64,000 bases of DNA from Physcousia sp015060555 (GTDB lineage Bacteria > Bacteroidota > Bacteroidia > Bacteroidales > Bacteroidaceae), in assembly GCA_015060555.1 (NCBI GenBank), contig SUYG01000045.1, positions 199,915 through 263,914 on the forward strand. The letters are read 5' to 3'. Below are positions 33,405 to 41,856 of this stretch, in pieces (position 1 is the stretch's first letter; the number at the start of each line of letters is the position of its first letter). The notes below the pieces were generated by a model, which saw nothing but the letters and a program-made list of their open reading frames with translations, ran no database searches and was not told the origin of the DNA. A program made the position numbers and the translations under genes.

Positions 33405-34688
33405 TCAGTTTTTCAATCTGGCATAGGCTTCGCCCATCAGGATATGGTCGCCGCTGTGGCAGATGTCCACTTCAATGCCTTTCTGGAAGATGAGTACCAC
33501 GTCCGAGCCGCCGAACTGGAAGAAGCCCATTTCGTCGCCACGGCGCAGCTGCTGGCCCACATGGAGTTCGGGAATCCAGTTGACGCTGCAGATTTGCGAC
33601 ATGCCCACGGGCAGCATGGCCACATAGCCGTACTGCTCAGTCTGGATGATGGCGCAGAGGCGGGTCTCCACCATCTGGAAGCCGAGATCGTTCTGGTAGT
33701 AGTACAACTTACTGTCATTATCCCACATTGTGTAGCCACCTCCGGCCGACACTCCGGGCACCCTGCGCATTTCGCGCAGCACACCATCCACGGGGGCGTG
33801 GAAGCGGTGGTAGTCGTTCACGTCCAGGAAGGTATGCGTCAGCGTGCCGCCGGCGAAGATATCTTTGTATTGTGAGTCCTTGCCGATGAGCTGTGAGATA
33901 TCCGAGATCATGGCTGTCTTGACATGCAGCTTCTCATCCTCGGTATATACGAGCTGGTTGTCATCGTCGATGGCCCAGGTGAATTTAGGCCATGAGTCCA
34001 CAGGCGCTACCACCTCCGCGTCGGCGATTGGGCGCATATCGGGCGATGCCAGACGGCGTGCGAAGAATTCGTTGAAGGTCTTCCATTGGTTGCCTTCGCC
34101 GTACCAGCCTTTGTCCAGACCCCAGTCCGGATCGTCCTTGACCATGTTGTAGTAGGTCTCATTCCAACTCTCCTCGGTATTCAAGAAGTCGCCCCAGGTG
34201 CTGCTGTAGGTGGAGAGCCATGTCGAGAAGGGCTCTACGAACTCCACGGTGGGGTAGAAGTAGCCGCGGTCTCTCAGCTCGTCCAACGGCTGATCTACGA
34301 CGAACCAGAAGTACCCGATGCCCTGATCCGTGCGACCGTAGAGCGAGCGGCCGTACTCGTTTGGTGCTGTGCGAATCATCACATCCCACGGCAGCTGGCG
34401 CACGTTCCAGTCCACGAAGTCGTAGAATTCCGTGAGCGTCTGTGCCGGGTTGTAGTCGCGGTCGGGGTTAATCTCTGCAGCCTGTGCGATGGCGTGGCTG
34501 AGCAGGCGCTTCACCTCGGGGTTCGTATTGCAGATCTTGATGAGTTCCGTGGTGGCCTTGGTGTGCAATCCTGTGGGATGCACCTGTCCGCTGCCCTTTT
34601 CGCTGTCGTCAGTGCACGCCGTGAACGTTGTCATGCCCATCAGCATGGCCAAAACCAGAATACCAGTATGTAGTGCGTTGAATTTCAT
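33405..34688 (-). CDS. Phosphatidylserine decarboxylase-like lipoprotein
   Basis: A 427-residue protein with a lipoprotein signal (LVLAMLMGMTTFTAC, Cys25) and an extended N-terminal domain. The C-terminal part matches phosphatidylserine decarboxylase: DVNDYHRFHAPVDG (family His region, near 298) and FQFGGSDVVLIFQKG. There the self-cleavage/pyruvoyl Ser of the usual LGST motif reads GGSD. Cytoplasmic-membrane Psd enzymes lack such a signal, so this homologue would act outside the inner membrane. Substrate uncertain. Second gene of the porin-SpoIIE-M16 operon. Confidence 0.8.
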   Translation of the reverse strand: MKFNALHTGILVLAMLMGMTTFTACTDDSEKGSGQVHPTGLHTKATTELIKICNTNPEVKRLLSHAIAQAAEINPDRDYNPAQTLTEFYDFVDWNVRQLPWDVMIRTAPNEYGRSLYGRTDQGIGYFWFVVDQPLDELRDRGYFYPTVEFVEPFSTWLSTYSSTWGDFLNTEESWNETYYNMVKDDPDWGLDKGWYGEGNQWKTFNEFFARRLASPDMRPIADAEVVAPVDSWPKFTWAIDDDNQLVYTEDEKLHVKTAMISDISQLIGKDSQYKDIFAGGTLTHTFLDVNDYHRFHAPVDGVLREMRRVPGVSAGGGYTMWDNDSKLYYYQNDLGFQMVETRLCAIIQTEQYGYVAMLPVGMSQICSVNWIPELHVGQQLRRGDEMGFFQFGGSDVVLIFQKGIEVDICHSGDHILMGEAYARLKN

Positions 34689-34737
34689 GAGTCTAAGATG
34701 ATGAACTTATAGCTATATGTTGAATAGTTTGAAATAA

Positions 34738-35532
34738 TCAGAAAGCTTGCAGCGTGAATCCGCCAACGAAATAGAGGTCGCGGGAGTTGGGGTTACCCGT
34801 GAGCTGCAGGAACAAGGGAATCTTGAAGCGATCCGTCACCTCGATGGCCTTTGTCACACGTAGCGTGATGTTCGTGCAGCGGAAACCATCGCAGTCGTAG
34901 TAGCTGGTGGCATAGGGCACTACGCCCACGGTACCCTCCCAGTCGCACGTCGCCAAACGAAATGGCGCTGTCAGCTCGAAGTACGACGAATAAGCGCGTT
35001 TGTCACTCTTATTCAGACCGTCGTTACCGGCGAAGATGGTTTGCCATGATGCTCGCAGGAAGCCGAAGTCATAGCCCACCGAAGCCTCGAATACGTGGTT
35101 CGTCTCGTTTTTCTTGTAGTTGAAATAGGGCGTTCCGGCCTCTGTTGTCCAGTAGTCTGTGATGCCTATCGTCAGTCCCTTGATGGTGTAGGATAGGGTT
35201 AGGTCGATTTCCTTGAAGTCATTCCAGTCGGCAAAGCCTACATTGCCCCATGCCGACAGACTCAGCCCTTGCCAGCTGACGCCTGCCGTGGGCTGCAAGG
35301 CGGCGCTGCCCTGCTTCATGCCGCGCCAGATGAACTGGCTCACGACATCCAAACCCAGCGTGGCCTCCACTTTGCTCTTCGCAGGTGCTGCTGCTACCTC
35401 GGTGGTTACCACGCCTTCCGGCGCTGTCTGAGGCGCCACACCTAAATTATCTTGCGCACGTGCGCTTGCGTGCGCGCAGCATACCAGAACAGCTGTGAGA
35501 ACAGTGCCCTTGATTCTTGCCTTTTGTATCAT
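34738..35532 (-). CDS. TorF-family outer-membrane porin
   Basis: A 264-residue beta-barrel protein from the ATG of MIQKARIKG. A longer frame to 35583 would start upstream of the promoter box and is rejected. The signal peptide ends at ASARAQ. The mature part has repeated amphipathic strands (LGLDVVSQFIWRGMKQGSAA, GLSLSAWGNVGFADW, KGLTIGITDYWTTEAGTPYF) and ends LYFVGGFTLQAF, with the terminal Phe of barrel proteins. It is expected to form a small pore or to act structurally in the outer membrane. First gene of the operon. Confidence 0.8.
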   Translation of the reverse strand: MIQKARIKGTVLTAVLVCCAHASARAQDNLGVAPQTAPEGVVTTEVAAAPAKSKVEATLGLDVVSQFIWRGMKQGSAALQPTAGVSWQGLSLSAWGNVGFADWNDFKEIDLTLSYTIKGLTIGITDYWTTEAGTPYFNYKKNETNHVFEASVGYDFGFLRASWQTIFAGNDGLNKSDKRAYSSYFELTAPFRLATCDWEGTVGVVPYATSYYDCDGFRCTNITLRVTKAIEVTDRFKIPLFLQLTGNPNSRDLYFVGGFTLQAF

Positions 35533-35552
35533 AATTTTATCATTTGGCACTG

Positions 35553-35560
35553 CAAAGGTA
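35553..35560 (-). promoter_or_regulatory. -7 box of the porin operon
   Basis: TACCTTTG on the minus strand, 20 nt before the chosen ATG. No clear -33 TTTG. It sets the porin start at 35532. Confidence 0.55.
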
Positions 35561-35652
35561 CGTATTATCTTTTTTTCCACCAAAAGAAATCCCTATTTTC
35601 TTATTATCTCCCCTTCAATCAAGATGTTGAGGACGATGGGCATACAATGAAA

Positions 35653-35684
35653 CAGCGGGCGGCATCGGAGGATGCTGCCCGCTG
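35653..35684 (-). terminator. Terminator-like hairpin after gapA
   Basis: A 13-bp stem (CAGCGGGCGGCAT with one mismatch, 6-nt loop). On the minus strand it is followed by TTTCATTG. It lies 36 nt beyond the gapA stop. Confidence 0.6.
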
Positions 35685-35719
35685 CATGGTTCTGTCAAAG
35701 ACAGTGTTGTGGTGCGGAA

Positions 35720-36745
35720 TTACTTCAGCTCAGCGAGGTACTTGATGGTGCGAACCATCTGGCTGGTGTAGCTGTTCTCGTTGTCGTACCAAGCAACAAC
35801 CTGTACGAGGCTGTTGCCGTCGCCGATCTTGCTGACCATGGTCTGGTTAGCGTCGAAGAGAGAACCGAACTTCATGCCGATGATGTCGCTGGAAACCAGC
35901 TTCTCCTCGGTGTAGCCGAAGCTCTCGTTGGTGGCAGCCTTCATAGCAGCGTTGATGCCCTCAACAGTAACCTCACCCTTCACAACAGCGTGCAGGATCG
36001 TGGTGGAACCGGTGGGAGTCGGAACGCGCTGAGCAGCACCGATCAGCTTGCCGTTGAGCTCGGGGATAACGAGGCCGATAGCCTTAGCAGCACCCGTGCT
36101 GTTGGGAACGATGTTCTGGGCACCGGCACGGGCACGCTGAACATCACCCTTGCGCTGAGGACCGTCGAGAATCATCTGGTCGCCAGTGTAAGCGTGAACG
36201 GTGGTCATGATACCGCTCTGGATGGGAGCGAAGTCGTTCAGAGCCTTCGTCATGGGAGCCAGGCAGTTGGTGGTGCAAGAAGCTGCGCTGATCACGGTGT
36301 CAGCGGGAGTCAGAGTCTTGTGGTTCACGTTGTAAACGATGGTGGGGAGGTCATTGCCTGCGGGAGCAGAGATGACAACCTTCTTAGCACCAGCGGTCAG
36401 GTGAGCAGAAGCCTTCTCCTTGGAAGTATAGAAACCTGTGCACTCCAGAACGACATCAACGTCCAGCTTGCCCCAAGGCAGCTCGGCAGCGTTAGGAATA
36501 GCATAGATAGTGATCTTCTTGCCATCGACGACGATGTAGTCTTCGCCAGCTTCAACAGTGTGCTTGTTCTCGCCGAACTTGCCGCAGAAACCACCCTGAG
36601 CGGTGTCATACTTCAGCAGGTGAGCCAGCATCTTGGGGCTGGTGAGGTCGTTGATAGCGACTACTTCATAACCTTCAGCCTCGAACATCTGACGGAAAGC
36701 GAGGCGACCAATACGGCCAAAGCCGTTAATTGCAACTTTTGTCAT
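35720..36745 (-). CDS. gapA: Glyceraldehyde-3-phosphate dehydrogenase, type I
   Basis: A 341-residue glycolytic enzyme. The NAD fold opens INGFGRIGRLAFR (6-18). The catalytic cysteine is C157 in SAASCTTNCLAP, and the C-terminus has WYDNENSYTSQMVRTI. All landmarks are normal. Codon choice is more uniform than in neighbours, as expected for a highly expressed gene. It stands alone between the porin operon and mscL. No convincing TAnnTTTG was found in its upstream region. Confidence 0.97.
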   Translation of the reverse strand: MTKVAINGFGRIGRLAFRQMFEAEGYEVVAINDLTSPKMLAHLLKYDTAQGGFCGKFGENKHTVEAGEDYIVVDGKKITIYAIPNAAELPWGKLDVDVVLECTGFYTSKEKASAHLTAGAKKVVISAPAGNDLPTIVYNVNHKTLTPADTVISAASCTTNCLAPMTKALNDFAPIQSGIMTTVHAYTGDQMILDGPQRKGDVQRARAGAQNIVPNSTGAAKAIGLVIPELNGKLIGAAQRVPTPTGSTTILHAVVKGEVTVEGINAAMKAATNESFGYTEEKLVSSDIIGMKFGSLFDANQTMVSKIGDGNSLVQVVAWYDNENSYTSQMVRTIKYLAELK

Positions 36746-36999
36746 TTTCTTTTTTTTGTTGTTTAAAGAATGAATAAAAAGATGGTTGAATAATGTTTCT
36801 TTTTGGTTACACGAACGAGTGTCTCATTTTTACCCGCAATTACAGTATTCAGCACTCTTACAAGCGGCAAAAAGCAGGGCTGCGAGCACTAAAATGAGGT
36901 ATTTTTGGGCCTTTTTGGACATTTTTTCTCGTTTTACGCGGCAAAAGTACAAAATTTGTTTTATATTCGCGCCATGAAACCCCTAAAATAATCAAAATT

Positions 37000-37404
37000 A
37001 TGGCAAATTTTATTCAAGAATTCAAAGACTTCGCAATGCGAGGTAATGTGATGGACATGGCAGTCGGTGTTATCATCGGCGGCGCTTTCGGTAAAATCGT
37101 ATCCTCTTTGGTGGACGATGTGCTGATGCCTCTTGTAGGTATGATCACCGGCAATGTTGACTTCACGACGCTGGCATTCCAGATTGGCGAAGGCGAGGAT
37201 GCTGCTGTGCTGAAGTACGGTAACTTCATCCAGAACACCATCGACTTCCTGATTGTGGCCTTCTGTATTTTCTGCATGATCAAGGCTATCAATGCTGCCA
37301 CGAAGAAGAAGGAAGCTCCCGCTCCCGAAGAGCCCGCTGCTCCGGCTGCTCCCACACAGGAGGAACTCCTCACCGAAATCCGCGACTTGCTGGCTAAGAA
37401 GTAA
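37000..37404 (+). CDS. mscL: Large-conductance mechanosensitive channel
   Basis: A 134-residue inner-membrane channel that opens on membrane stretch. FKDFAMRGNVMDMAVGVIIG (about 9-28) is the pore-lining TM1 with its Gly/Ala pattern; TM2 is FLIVAFCIFCMIKAIN (about 82-97). The C-terminal helix is preceded by an Ala/Pro/Glu linker. Normal length and motifs. Monocistronic with a clear terminator. Confidence 0.96.
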   Translation: MANFIQEFKDFAMRGNVMDMAVGVIIGGAFGKIVSSLVDDVLMPLVGMITGNVDFTTLAFQIGEGEDAAVLKYGNFIQNTIDFLIVAFCIFCMIKAINAATKKKEAPAPEEPAAPAAPTQEELLTEIRDLLAKK

Positions 37405-37452
37405 ACGTGCTATTGTAGGTGACGCCTCGCGCGCGTTCCTATTTATAAATAG

Positions 37453-37484
37453 GCCCTGTTGACACGTTTCAACAGGGCTTTTTC
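37453..37484 (+). terminator. Terminator of mscL
   Basis: Stem GCCCTGTTG (37453-37461) with CAACAGGGC (37470-37478), then TTTTT. The right arm overlaps the last codons of the convergent ABC gene (stop at 37469). Confidence 0.85.
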
Positions 37485-38833
37485 AGTTCCAGGCTGTGGG
37501 TGATTCCGTGCGGTAGCTCCTCGGCGTAGTGCGAGACGATGATGAGTGTCACCTCGGGCTTCTGGCAGTAGTCTTCAATGATGTCTGTGGCCAGCAGGCG
37601 TCGTTCATCGTCGAGGCCGTGGAAGGGTTCGTCCAGGATGAGCAGGTCCGGCTCCTTCACGAAGGCTCGCGTGAGCAGGCACAGGCGCTGCTCGCCGCTG
37701 CTGAGTTGCAGGAAGGGGCGGTCGGCCAGCTCTGCGATGCCAAAGCGTTGCATCCACGCCACACACTGTGCGCGTTGTTCCGGGCGTGGCCGCACGTAGA
37801 GGCCTACGCTGTCGTGCAGTCCGCTGGCCACGATGTCGATGGCTGGCAGGTCCTTCAGGTAGGCACGGTGCATCTCGGGGCTTACATATCCTATGTGTCG
37901 CTTGATGTCCCAGATGCTCTCGCCTGTGCCGCGGCGTCGGCCGAAGAGCTCGATGTCGCAGGCATAGGCCTGCGGGTTGTCGGCGCAGACAAGGCTTAGC
38001 AGCGTGGACTTGCCCGAGCCGTTCTTGCCCGAGAGCGCCCAGCGCTCGCCTTTGTGCACGGTCCAGTTCAAGTCCTTCAGTATGGTGCGTTCGCCGTAGC
38101 GTATGGTGACGTGGGAGAAGCGGAGGATTGTATTAATGAACAGTGAAGTAGTGGAAAGTGAAAAATTCGTTTTACGATTGTCGGTCGAACATGATTGCTC
38201 TTCAGCGGATTCCGGTAATGTGTATTTTTCATTTTCCAATTTCCCATTTTTCATTTCTATCACATTTGTGATAAAGTTGGGAATGTCTTTCTTGCGGCTT
38301 ACTACCAGGATGACTTGCAGCCCTTCTTCGCGAATCAGCTGTTCGAGCGTGTCGCGCAGCTGCTGGCGTGCTTCGGTGTCGAGGCCTATGAAGGGATTGT
38401 CCAGGATGAGCAGACGAGGGTGGGAGAGAAGTGCGCGCTGCAACTGGTACTTGCGGAGCTCGCCACTGGAGAGGCTGATGAGCGGCTGCCCGTTCACCAT
38501 CGGCGTGTCCTCGTCGATGTCATGCTGGTTCCAGCGCTTCTGCAGGTAGTAGGTGGTGTCTGCGTCTCCGTAGCTGTCGCGAAAAGTCATCACTTTGATG
38601 TTCTCGCTGACGAGGCGGTTGTTGGCATCGCCGAAGTCGTATCTCACCTCGTTGCCATAGAGCAGTGGCCAGCGACCTGTGAGGATCTCCACCAGGCGTG
38701 TCTTGCCCGAACCGTTGGGGCCGAGAATTGCCACCTGCTCGCCCTCATAGATGTCGAGGGTGACAGGCTCCGCCATCCGGTGGTTGGGATGGCGCGGCAC
38801 ACCATTTTCTATATGTATGACAGCGCGTTTCAC
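37469..38833 (-). CDS. Tandem ABC ATPase (ModF/PhrA-like)
   Basis: A 454-residue soluble protein with two ABC domains and no membrane part. Domain 1: LGPNGSGKTRL (about 36-46), LSSGELRKYQL, LLILDNPFIGLD. Domain 2: LSGKNGSGKSTLL (about 263-275), LSSGEQRLCLL, LLILDEPFHGLD. Both sites look competent. Homologues are annotated ModF-like or photorepair-like, but the role is unknown. The inter-domain linker (about 192-232) is encoded by an inverted repeat of the GTGAAAA/ATGAAA element (see 38153-38237). It follows ruvC by 28 nt. Confidence 0.82.
   Translation of the reverse strand: MKRAVIHIENGVPRHPNHRMAEPVTLDIYEGEQVAILGPNGSGKTRLVEILTGRWPLLYGNEVRYDFGDANNRLVSENIKVMTFRDSYGDADTTYYLQKRWNQHDIDEDTPMVNGQPLISLSSGELRKYQLQRALLSHPRLLILDNPFIGLDTEARQQLRDTLEQLIREEGLQVILVVSRKKDIPNFITNVIEMKNGKLENEKYTLPESAEEQSCSTDNRKTNFSLSTTSLFINTILRFSHVTIRYGERTILKDLNWTVHKGERWALSGKNGSGKSTLLSLVCADNPQAYACDIELFGRRRGTGESIWDIKRHIGYVSPEMHRAYLKDLPAIDIVASGLHDSVGLYVRPRPEQRAQCVAWMQRFGIAELADRPFLQLSSGEQRLCLLTRAFVKEPDLLILDEPFHGLDDERRLLATDIIEDYCQKPEVTLIIVSHYAEELPHGITHSLELKKPC
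38153..38237. repeat. Inverted short-repeat element inside the ABC linker
   Basis: GGAAAGTGAAAAAT (38153-38166) and its inverse ATTTTTCATTTTCC (38224-38237, one mismatch) enclose 57 nt. Further ATGAAA-like units extend outward. The frame stays open across it. Confidence 0.6.
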
Positions 38834-38861
38834 AAATCAGTAGAATAAAAACGTTGCTTCT

Positions 38862-39431
38862 TCACCCTTCCAGCCCGTGAATCTTATCTTTGTTCTTGCG
38901 TACAAACTCCTTCCAGGACTTAGCACCTCCGGCAACTGTCGGGCGTGAGCTCTCTATGAAGTGGCAGTAGGCAGCCGCCAGACCGTCGGTGGCGTCGAGC
39001 CAGGGCAGCATGGCATCATCGGGAATCTTCATCATCTGCTTGAGCATATAGGCCACTTGCTCCTTCGAGGCGCCGCCTTGTCCCGTGATGGCCATCTTGA
39101 TTTGCATCGGGGCATATTCGTGGATGGGCACCTGCCGGCTGATGGCTGCAGCCATGGCCACGCCCTGTGCGCGTCCCAGCTTCAGCATCGACTGCACATT
39201 CTTCCCGAAGAACGGAGCCTCAATGGCCACCTCGTCGGGCAGATAACCCTCGATGATGCTGGTGATGCGCTCGAAGATGCGCCCCAGCTTCAGGTAGTGG
39301 TCGGCGTACTTGCGCAGGTCGATGACGCCCATCGTCACCATTTCAGCCTTGCGGCCTGTGACTTTGATGACGCCATAGCCCATGATCGTGGTGCCGGGGT
39401 CGATGCCTAATATGATGCGTTCTGCTTCCAC
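38862..39431 (-). CDS. ruvC: Crossover junction endodeoxyribonuclease RuvC
   Basis: A 189-residue Holliday-junction resolvase. The four acidic sites are visible: D10 in LGIDPGTTIMGYG, Glu in VAIEAPFFGKN (near 71), and the Asp pair in LDATDGLAAAYCH (near 145). GQGGASKEQV is the DNA-binding loop. Normal length. Its spacer from the upstream DUF4286 gene is an uninterrupted 7-bp repeat array. Confidence 0.95.
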   Translation of the reverse strand: MEAERIILGIDPGTTIMGYGVIKVTGRKAEMVTMGVIDLRKYADHYLKLGRIFERITSIIEGYLPDEVAIEAPFFGKNVQSMLKLGRAQGVAMAAAISRQVPIHEYAPMQIKMAITGQGGASKEQVAYMLKQMMKIPDDAMLPWLDATDGLAAAYCHFIESSRPTVAGGAKSWKEFVRKNKDKIHGLEG

Positions 39432-39433
39432 TT

Positions 39434-39520
39434 GAATCCTGAATCCTGAATCCTGAATCTTGAATACTGAATCCTGAATCTTGAAACCTGAATCTTGAAT
39501 CTTGAATCCTGAATCTTGAA
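39434..39520. repeat. 7-bp GAATCCT array, 12 copies, between two genes
   Basis: GAATCCT, GAATCTT, GAATACT and GAAACCT units run in strict 7-bp register across the entire ruvC/DUF4286 spacer. Confidence 0.9.
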
Positions 39521-39521
39521 A

Positions 39522-39833
39522 CTACTCCTCCGTAATCACTTCCATCATCGTTGAGAAGCCGATGACGCGGTTGTCGAACGTCTTCAGGAGCTCTTCGCCC
39601 AGTGCCTTGCCCTGTTTCACAAACCAGTAGTGCAGTCGGGCCGTGCTCTCAACTTCAAACTGCAGGGCGAAGCACTCCGTGCCCTCTTCCTTGTGGGAGA
39701 GGATTCGGGAGAGGCGCCCATTCTTCATGTGGCCGAAATCTTTCACGCGCGGCAGCATCACTTCATGAACCCAGATGACGAAGTTGCGAGCGTCCGTTTC
39801 GGGCATCTGATAAGTTGTATTGTAGAGTATCAT
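39522..39833 (-). CDS. DUF4286 family protein
   Basis: A 103-residue protein opening MILYNTTYQM, the usual start of this ferredoxin-like-fold family, with FALQFEVESTARLHYWF in the middle and a C-terminal strand RVIGFSTMMEV. No signal peptide. Function unknown. Its -7 box TAATTTTG (39838-39845) ends only 4 nt before the ATG, so the mRNA may be leaderless. First gene of the DUF4286-ruvC-ABC run. Confidence 0.82.
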   Translation of the reverse strand: MILYNTTYQMPETDARNFVIWVHEVMLPRVKDFGHMKNGRLSRILSHKEEGTECFALQFEVESTARLHYWFVKQGKALGEELLKTFDNRVIGFSTMMEVITEE

Positions 39834-39837
39834 GGTG

Positions 39838-39845
39838 CAAAATTA
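39838..39845 (-). promoter_or_regulatory. -7 box directly at the DUF4286 start codon
   Basis: TAATTTTG on the minus strand followed by CACC and then ATG. A TTTTG lies about 14 nt upstream, too close for a normal -33. Confidence 0.5.
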
Positions 39846-39920
39846 GGCATTTCTGCGCACAAAAGGGCCTTTTTCACGCTTTTTTTGAGTCTAAATGCTT
39901 AATAATTCGTGAAAAGGTTA

Positions 39921-39928
39921 TAAATTTG
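39921..39928 (+). promoter_or_regulatory. -7 box of the DUF1573 gene
   Basis: TAAATTTG, 44 nt before the ATG. No -33 TTTG at the right distance. Confidence 0.45.
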
Positions 39929-39972
39929 CCCGCGAAATATGTACTAAATGTATTCAAAAGATAGAAAACGAC

Positions 39973-40419
39973 ATGAGAAAGACATTGTTAATCCTATCGC
40001 TCATGGCTGCTTCCATGAGCATGCAGGCCACAGAACCCCAGAAGACAACGGTGAACGTGACCCAGACCCAGACAGAAAAGAGAGCTGAAATCAAGTTCGA
40101 GACCCTGAACCACGACTTTGGCACCTTCTCGGCCAATGATCCTGTGGTGAAGTGTGTGTTCAAGTTCACCAATGTGGGCGACGCCCCCCTCATCATCAAC
40201 CAGGCCATCGCCAGCTGCGGCTGCACTGTGCCTACCTACACGAAAGAGCCTGTGAAACCGGGCGAGAGCGGACAGATTGAAGTCACCTATAACGGCAAGG
40301 GCAAGTTCCCCGGCCGCTTCACCAAGAACATCACCGTGAGAACCAATGGCAAGGAGACGGCTACCGTGCGCCTCACCATTACCGGTGAGATGAAGGAGGA
40401 GAGCAAGGACAAAGAGTGA
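39973..40419 (+). CDS. DUF1573 (ASPM/SPD-2-like) secreted protein
   Basis: A 148-residue protein with signal peptide (LLILSLMAASMSMQA). The Ig-like DUF1573 domain follows: LNHDFGTFSANDPVVKCVF (about 43-61), FTNVGDAPLIINQAIASCGC and TVPTYTKEPVKPGESGQIEV. The CGC pair is a family hallmark. Periplasmic or surface location; role unknown. Confidence 0.88.
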   Translation: MRKTLLILSLMAASMSMQATEPQKTTVNVTQTQTEKRAEIKFETLNHDFGTFSANDPVVKCVFKFTNVGDAPLIINQAIASCGCTVPTYTKEPVKPGESGQIEVTYNGKGKFPGRFTKNITVRTNGKETATVRLTITGEMKEESKDKE

Positions 40420-40425
40420 GACCTC

Positions 40426-40465
40426 ACCCCCTAACCCCCTCTCCAAAGGGCGAGGGGGAAGCCTC
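40426..40465. repeat. GC-rich hairpin repeat
   Basis: CACCCCCTAACCCCCTC followed by GAGGGGGAAG, of the same type as 33-196 and 43733-43775. It could end the DUF1573 transcript. Confidence 0.45.
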
Positions 40466-40470
40466 CGGTG

Positions 40471-40511
40471 TGAAGTGAAAAGTGAATAATGAAAAGTGAA
40501 AATGAAAAAAT
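40471..40511. repeat. GTGAAAA/ATGAAA short repeats before DUF2264 gene
   Basis: Units TGAAGTGAAAAGTGAATAAT and GAAAAGTGAAAATGAAAAAA lie immediately before the start codon. Confidence 0.55.
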
Positions 40512-40517
40512 AATAGG

Positions 40518-41834
40518 ATGAAACGGATACTACTTACATTTGCTGCCGCGCTGCTGGTTGTAGGCGCGATGGCAGGCAAACCTAAGAAACAGGCCGAGAA
40601 CCCGCTGGGCGACGGCCAGAGTGACCGTGCCTACTGGGCAGAACTGGCTTACACCATGGCTGCTCCCGTGCTGGAGAACATGGCCAATGGCACGCTGCAG
40701 AAGAACATGAAGCTGGAGTTGTCACCGACATGGGACAACCGCGACAAGAAGGTAGCTTACATGGAGTGCTTCGGCCGCCTGATGGCCGGCATCGCTCCCT
40801 GGCTGACGCTGCCCGACGACGACACCCCCGAGGGGCTGAAGCGCAAGCAGCTGCGCGAGTGGGCGCTGAAAGCCTATAAGAACGCCGTCGATCCCGAGAG
40901 CCCCGACTATCTGGGCTGGACCAGCGGCGGTCAGACGCTTGTCGATGCTGCCTATGTCGTTGAGAGCTTGTTCCGCGGCTACAAAGCCCTGTGGGAGCCC
41001 CTCGACTCACTCACGAAAGCACGCTACATCAAGGAACTCCAGGGCCTGCGCCGCTACGATCCGCCCTACACCAACTGGCTGCTGTTCTGTGGCATGGAAG
41101 AGAGCTTCCTGATGTATGCCGGTGGCCAGTATGATGCTTTCCGCATCAAGATGGCCATGAGCAAGGTGGAAGAGTGGTACATCGGCGACGGCCTCTACAG
41201 CGACGGCCCTTCGTTCGCTTTTGACTACTACAACGCCTATGTCATCCAGCCGATGTATGTGGAGTGCCTGCAGATGATTTCTGCCAAGCAGCCCAACAAC
41301 ACCTATCTCATCCGTTCCCATGGCGACAAACGCAATGGTGCCAAGAGCCGCTTGGGTGTCGTCACGGAGCGTATGCAGAAGTATGCTGTCATCCTGGAGC
41401 GCTTCATCTCGCCCGAAGGCACCTTCCCCGTCGTGGGTCGTTCCATCCCTTACCGCCTCGCCGTGCTGCAGCCCTTGGCTCAGCTGGCTTGGATGAAGCA
41501 ACTGCCCAAGGAGCTCACCAACGGACAGGTCCGTGCCGGCATCACCGCTGTCATGAAACGTATGTTCGAGGGCAAGGGCAAGACCAACTTCACCGAGGAC
41601 GGCTACCTGACCATCGGCTTCGTAGGCTCACACCCCAACGTGGCTGACTGGTACACCAACAACGGTTCGCTCTATATGACCAGTCTCGCTTTCATGCCGC
41701 TGGGTCTTCCTGCCGACGATCCCTTCTGGACGGATGCTCCTGAGAAGTGGACTTCCAAGAAAGCCTGGGAGGGGGATGACTTCCCCAAGGACCACAAGTG
41801 GAACATCAACAAGGAAATCCTCTACTGGGAATAA
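40518..41834 (+). CDS. DUF2264 domain protein, secreted
   Basis: A 438-residue protein with signal peptide (LLTFAAALLVVGAMAG). The rest matches the all-helical DUF2264 family: YMECFGRLMAGIAPWLTLPD (about 76-95), NWLLFCGMEESFLM, WYIGDGLYSDGPSFAFDYYN and the final TSLAFMPLGLPADDPFW. The fold resembles (alpha/alpha)6 glycan-acting enzymes, so a carbohydrate hydrolase or lyase role is plausible but unproven. Convergent with the holin-like gene and sharing a terminator. Confidence 0.82.
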   Translation: MKRILLTFAAALLVVGAMAGKPKKQAENPLGDGQSDRAYWAELAYTMAAPVLENMANGTLQKNMKLELSPTWDNRDKKVAYMECFGRLMAGIAPWLTLPDDDTPEGLKRKQLREWALKAYKNAVDPESPDYLGWTSGGQTLVDAAYVVESLFRGYKALWEPLDSLTKARYIKELQGLRRYDPPYTNWLLFCGMEESFLMYAGGQYDAFRIKMAMSKVEEWYIGDGLYSDGPSFAFDYYNAYVIQPMYVECLQMISAKQPNNTYLIRSHGDKRNGAKSRLGVVTERMQKYAVILERFISPEGTFPVVGRSIPYRLAVLQPLAQLAWMKQLPKELTNGQVRAGITAVMKRMFEGKGKTNFTEDGYLTIGFVGSHPNVADWYTNNGSLYMTSLAFMPLGLPADDPFWTDAPEKWTSKKAWEGDDFPKDHKWNINKEILYWE

Positions 41835-41856
41835 GATTAGAATATGAAATAAGTAA

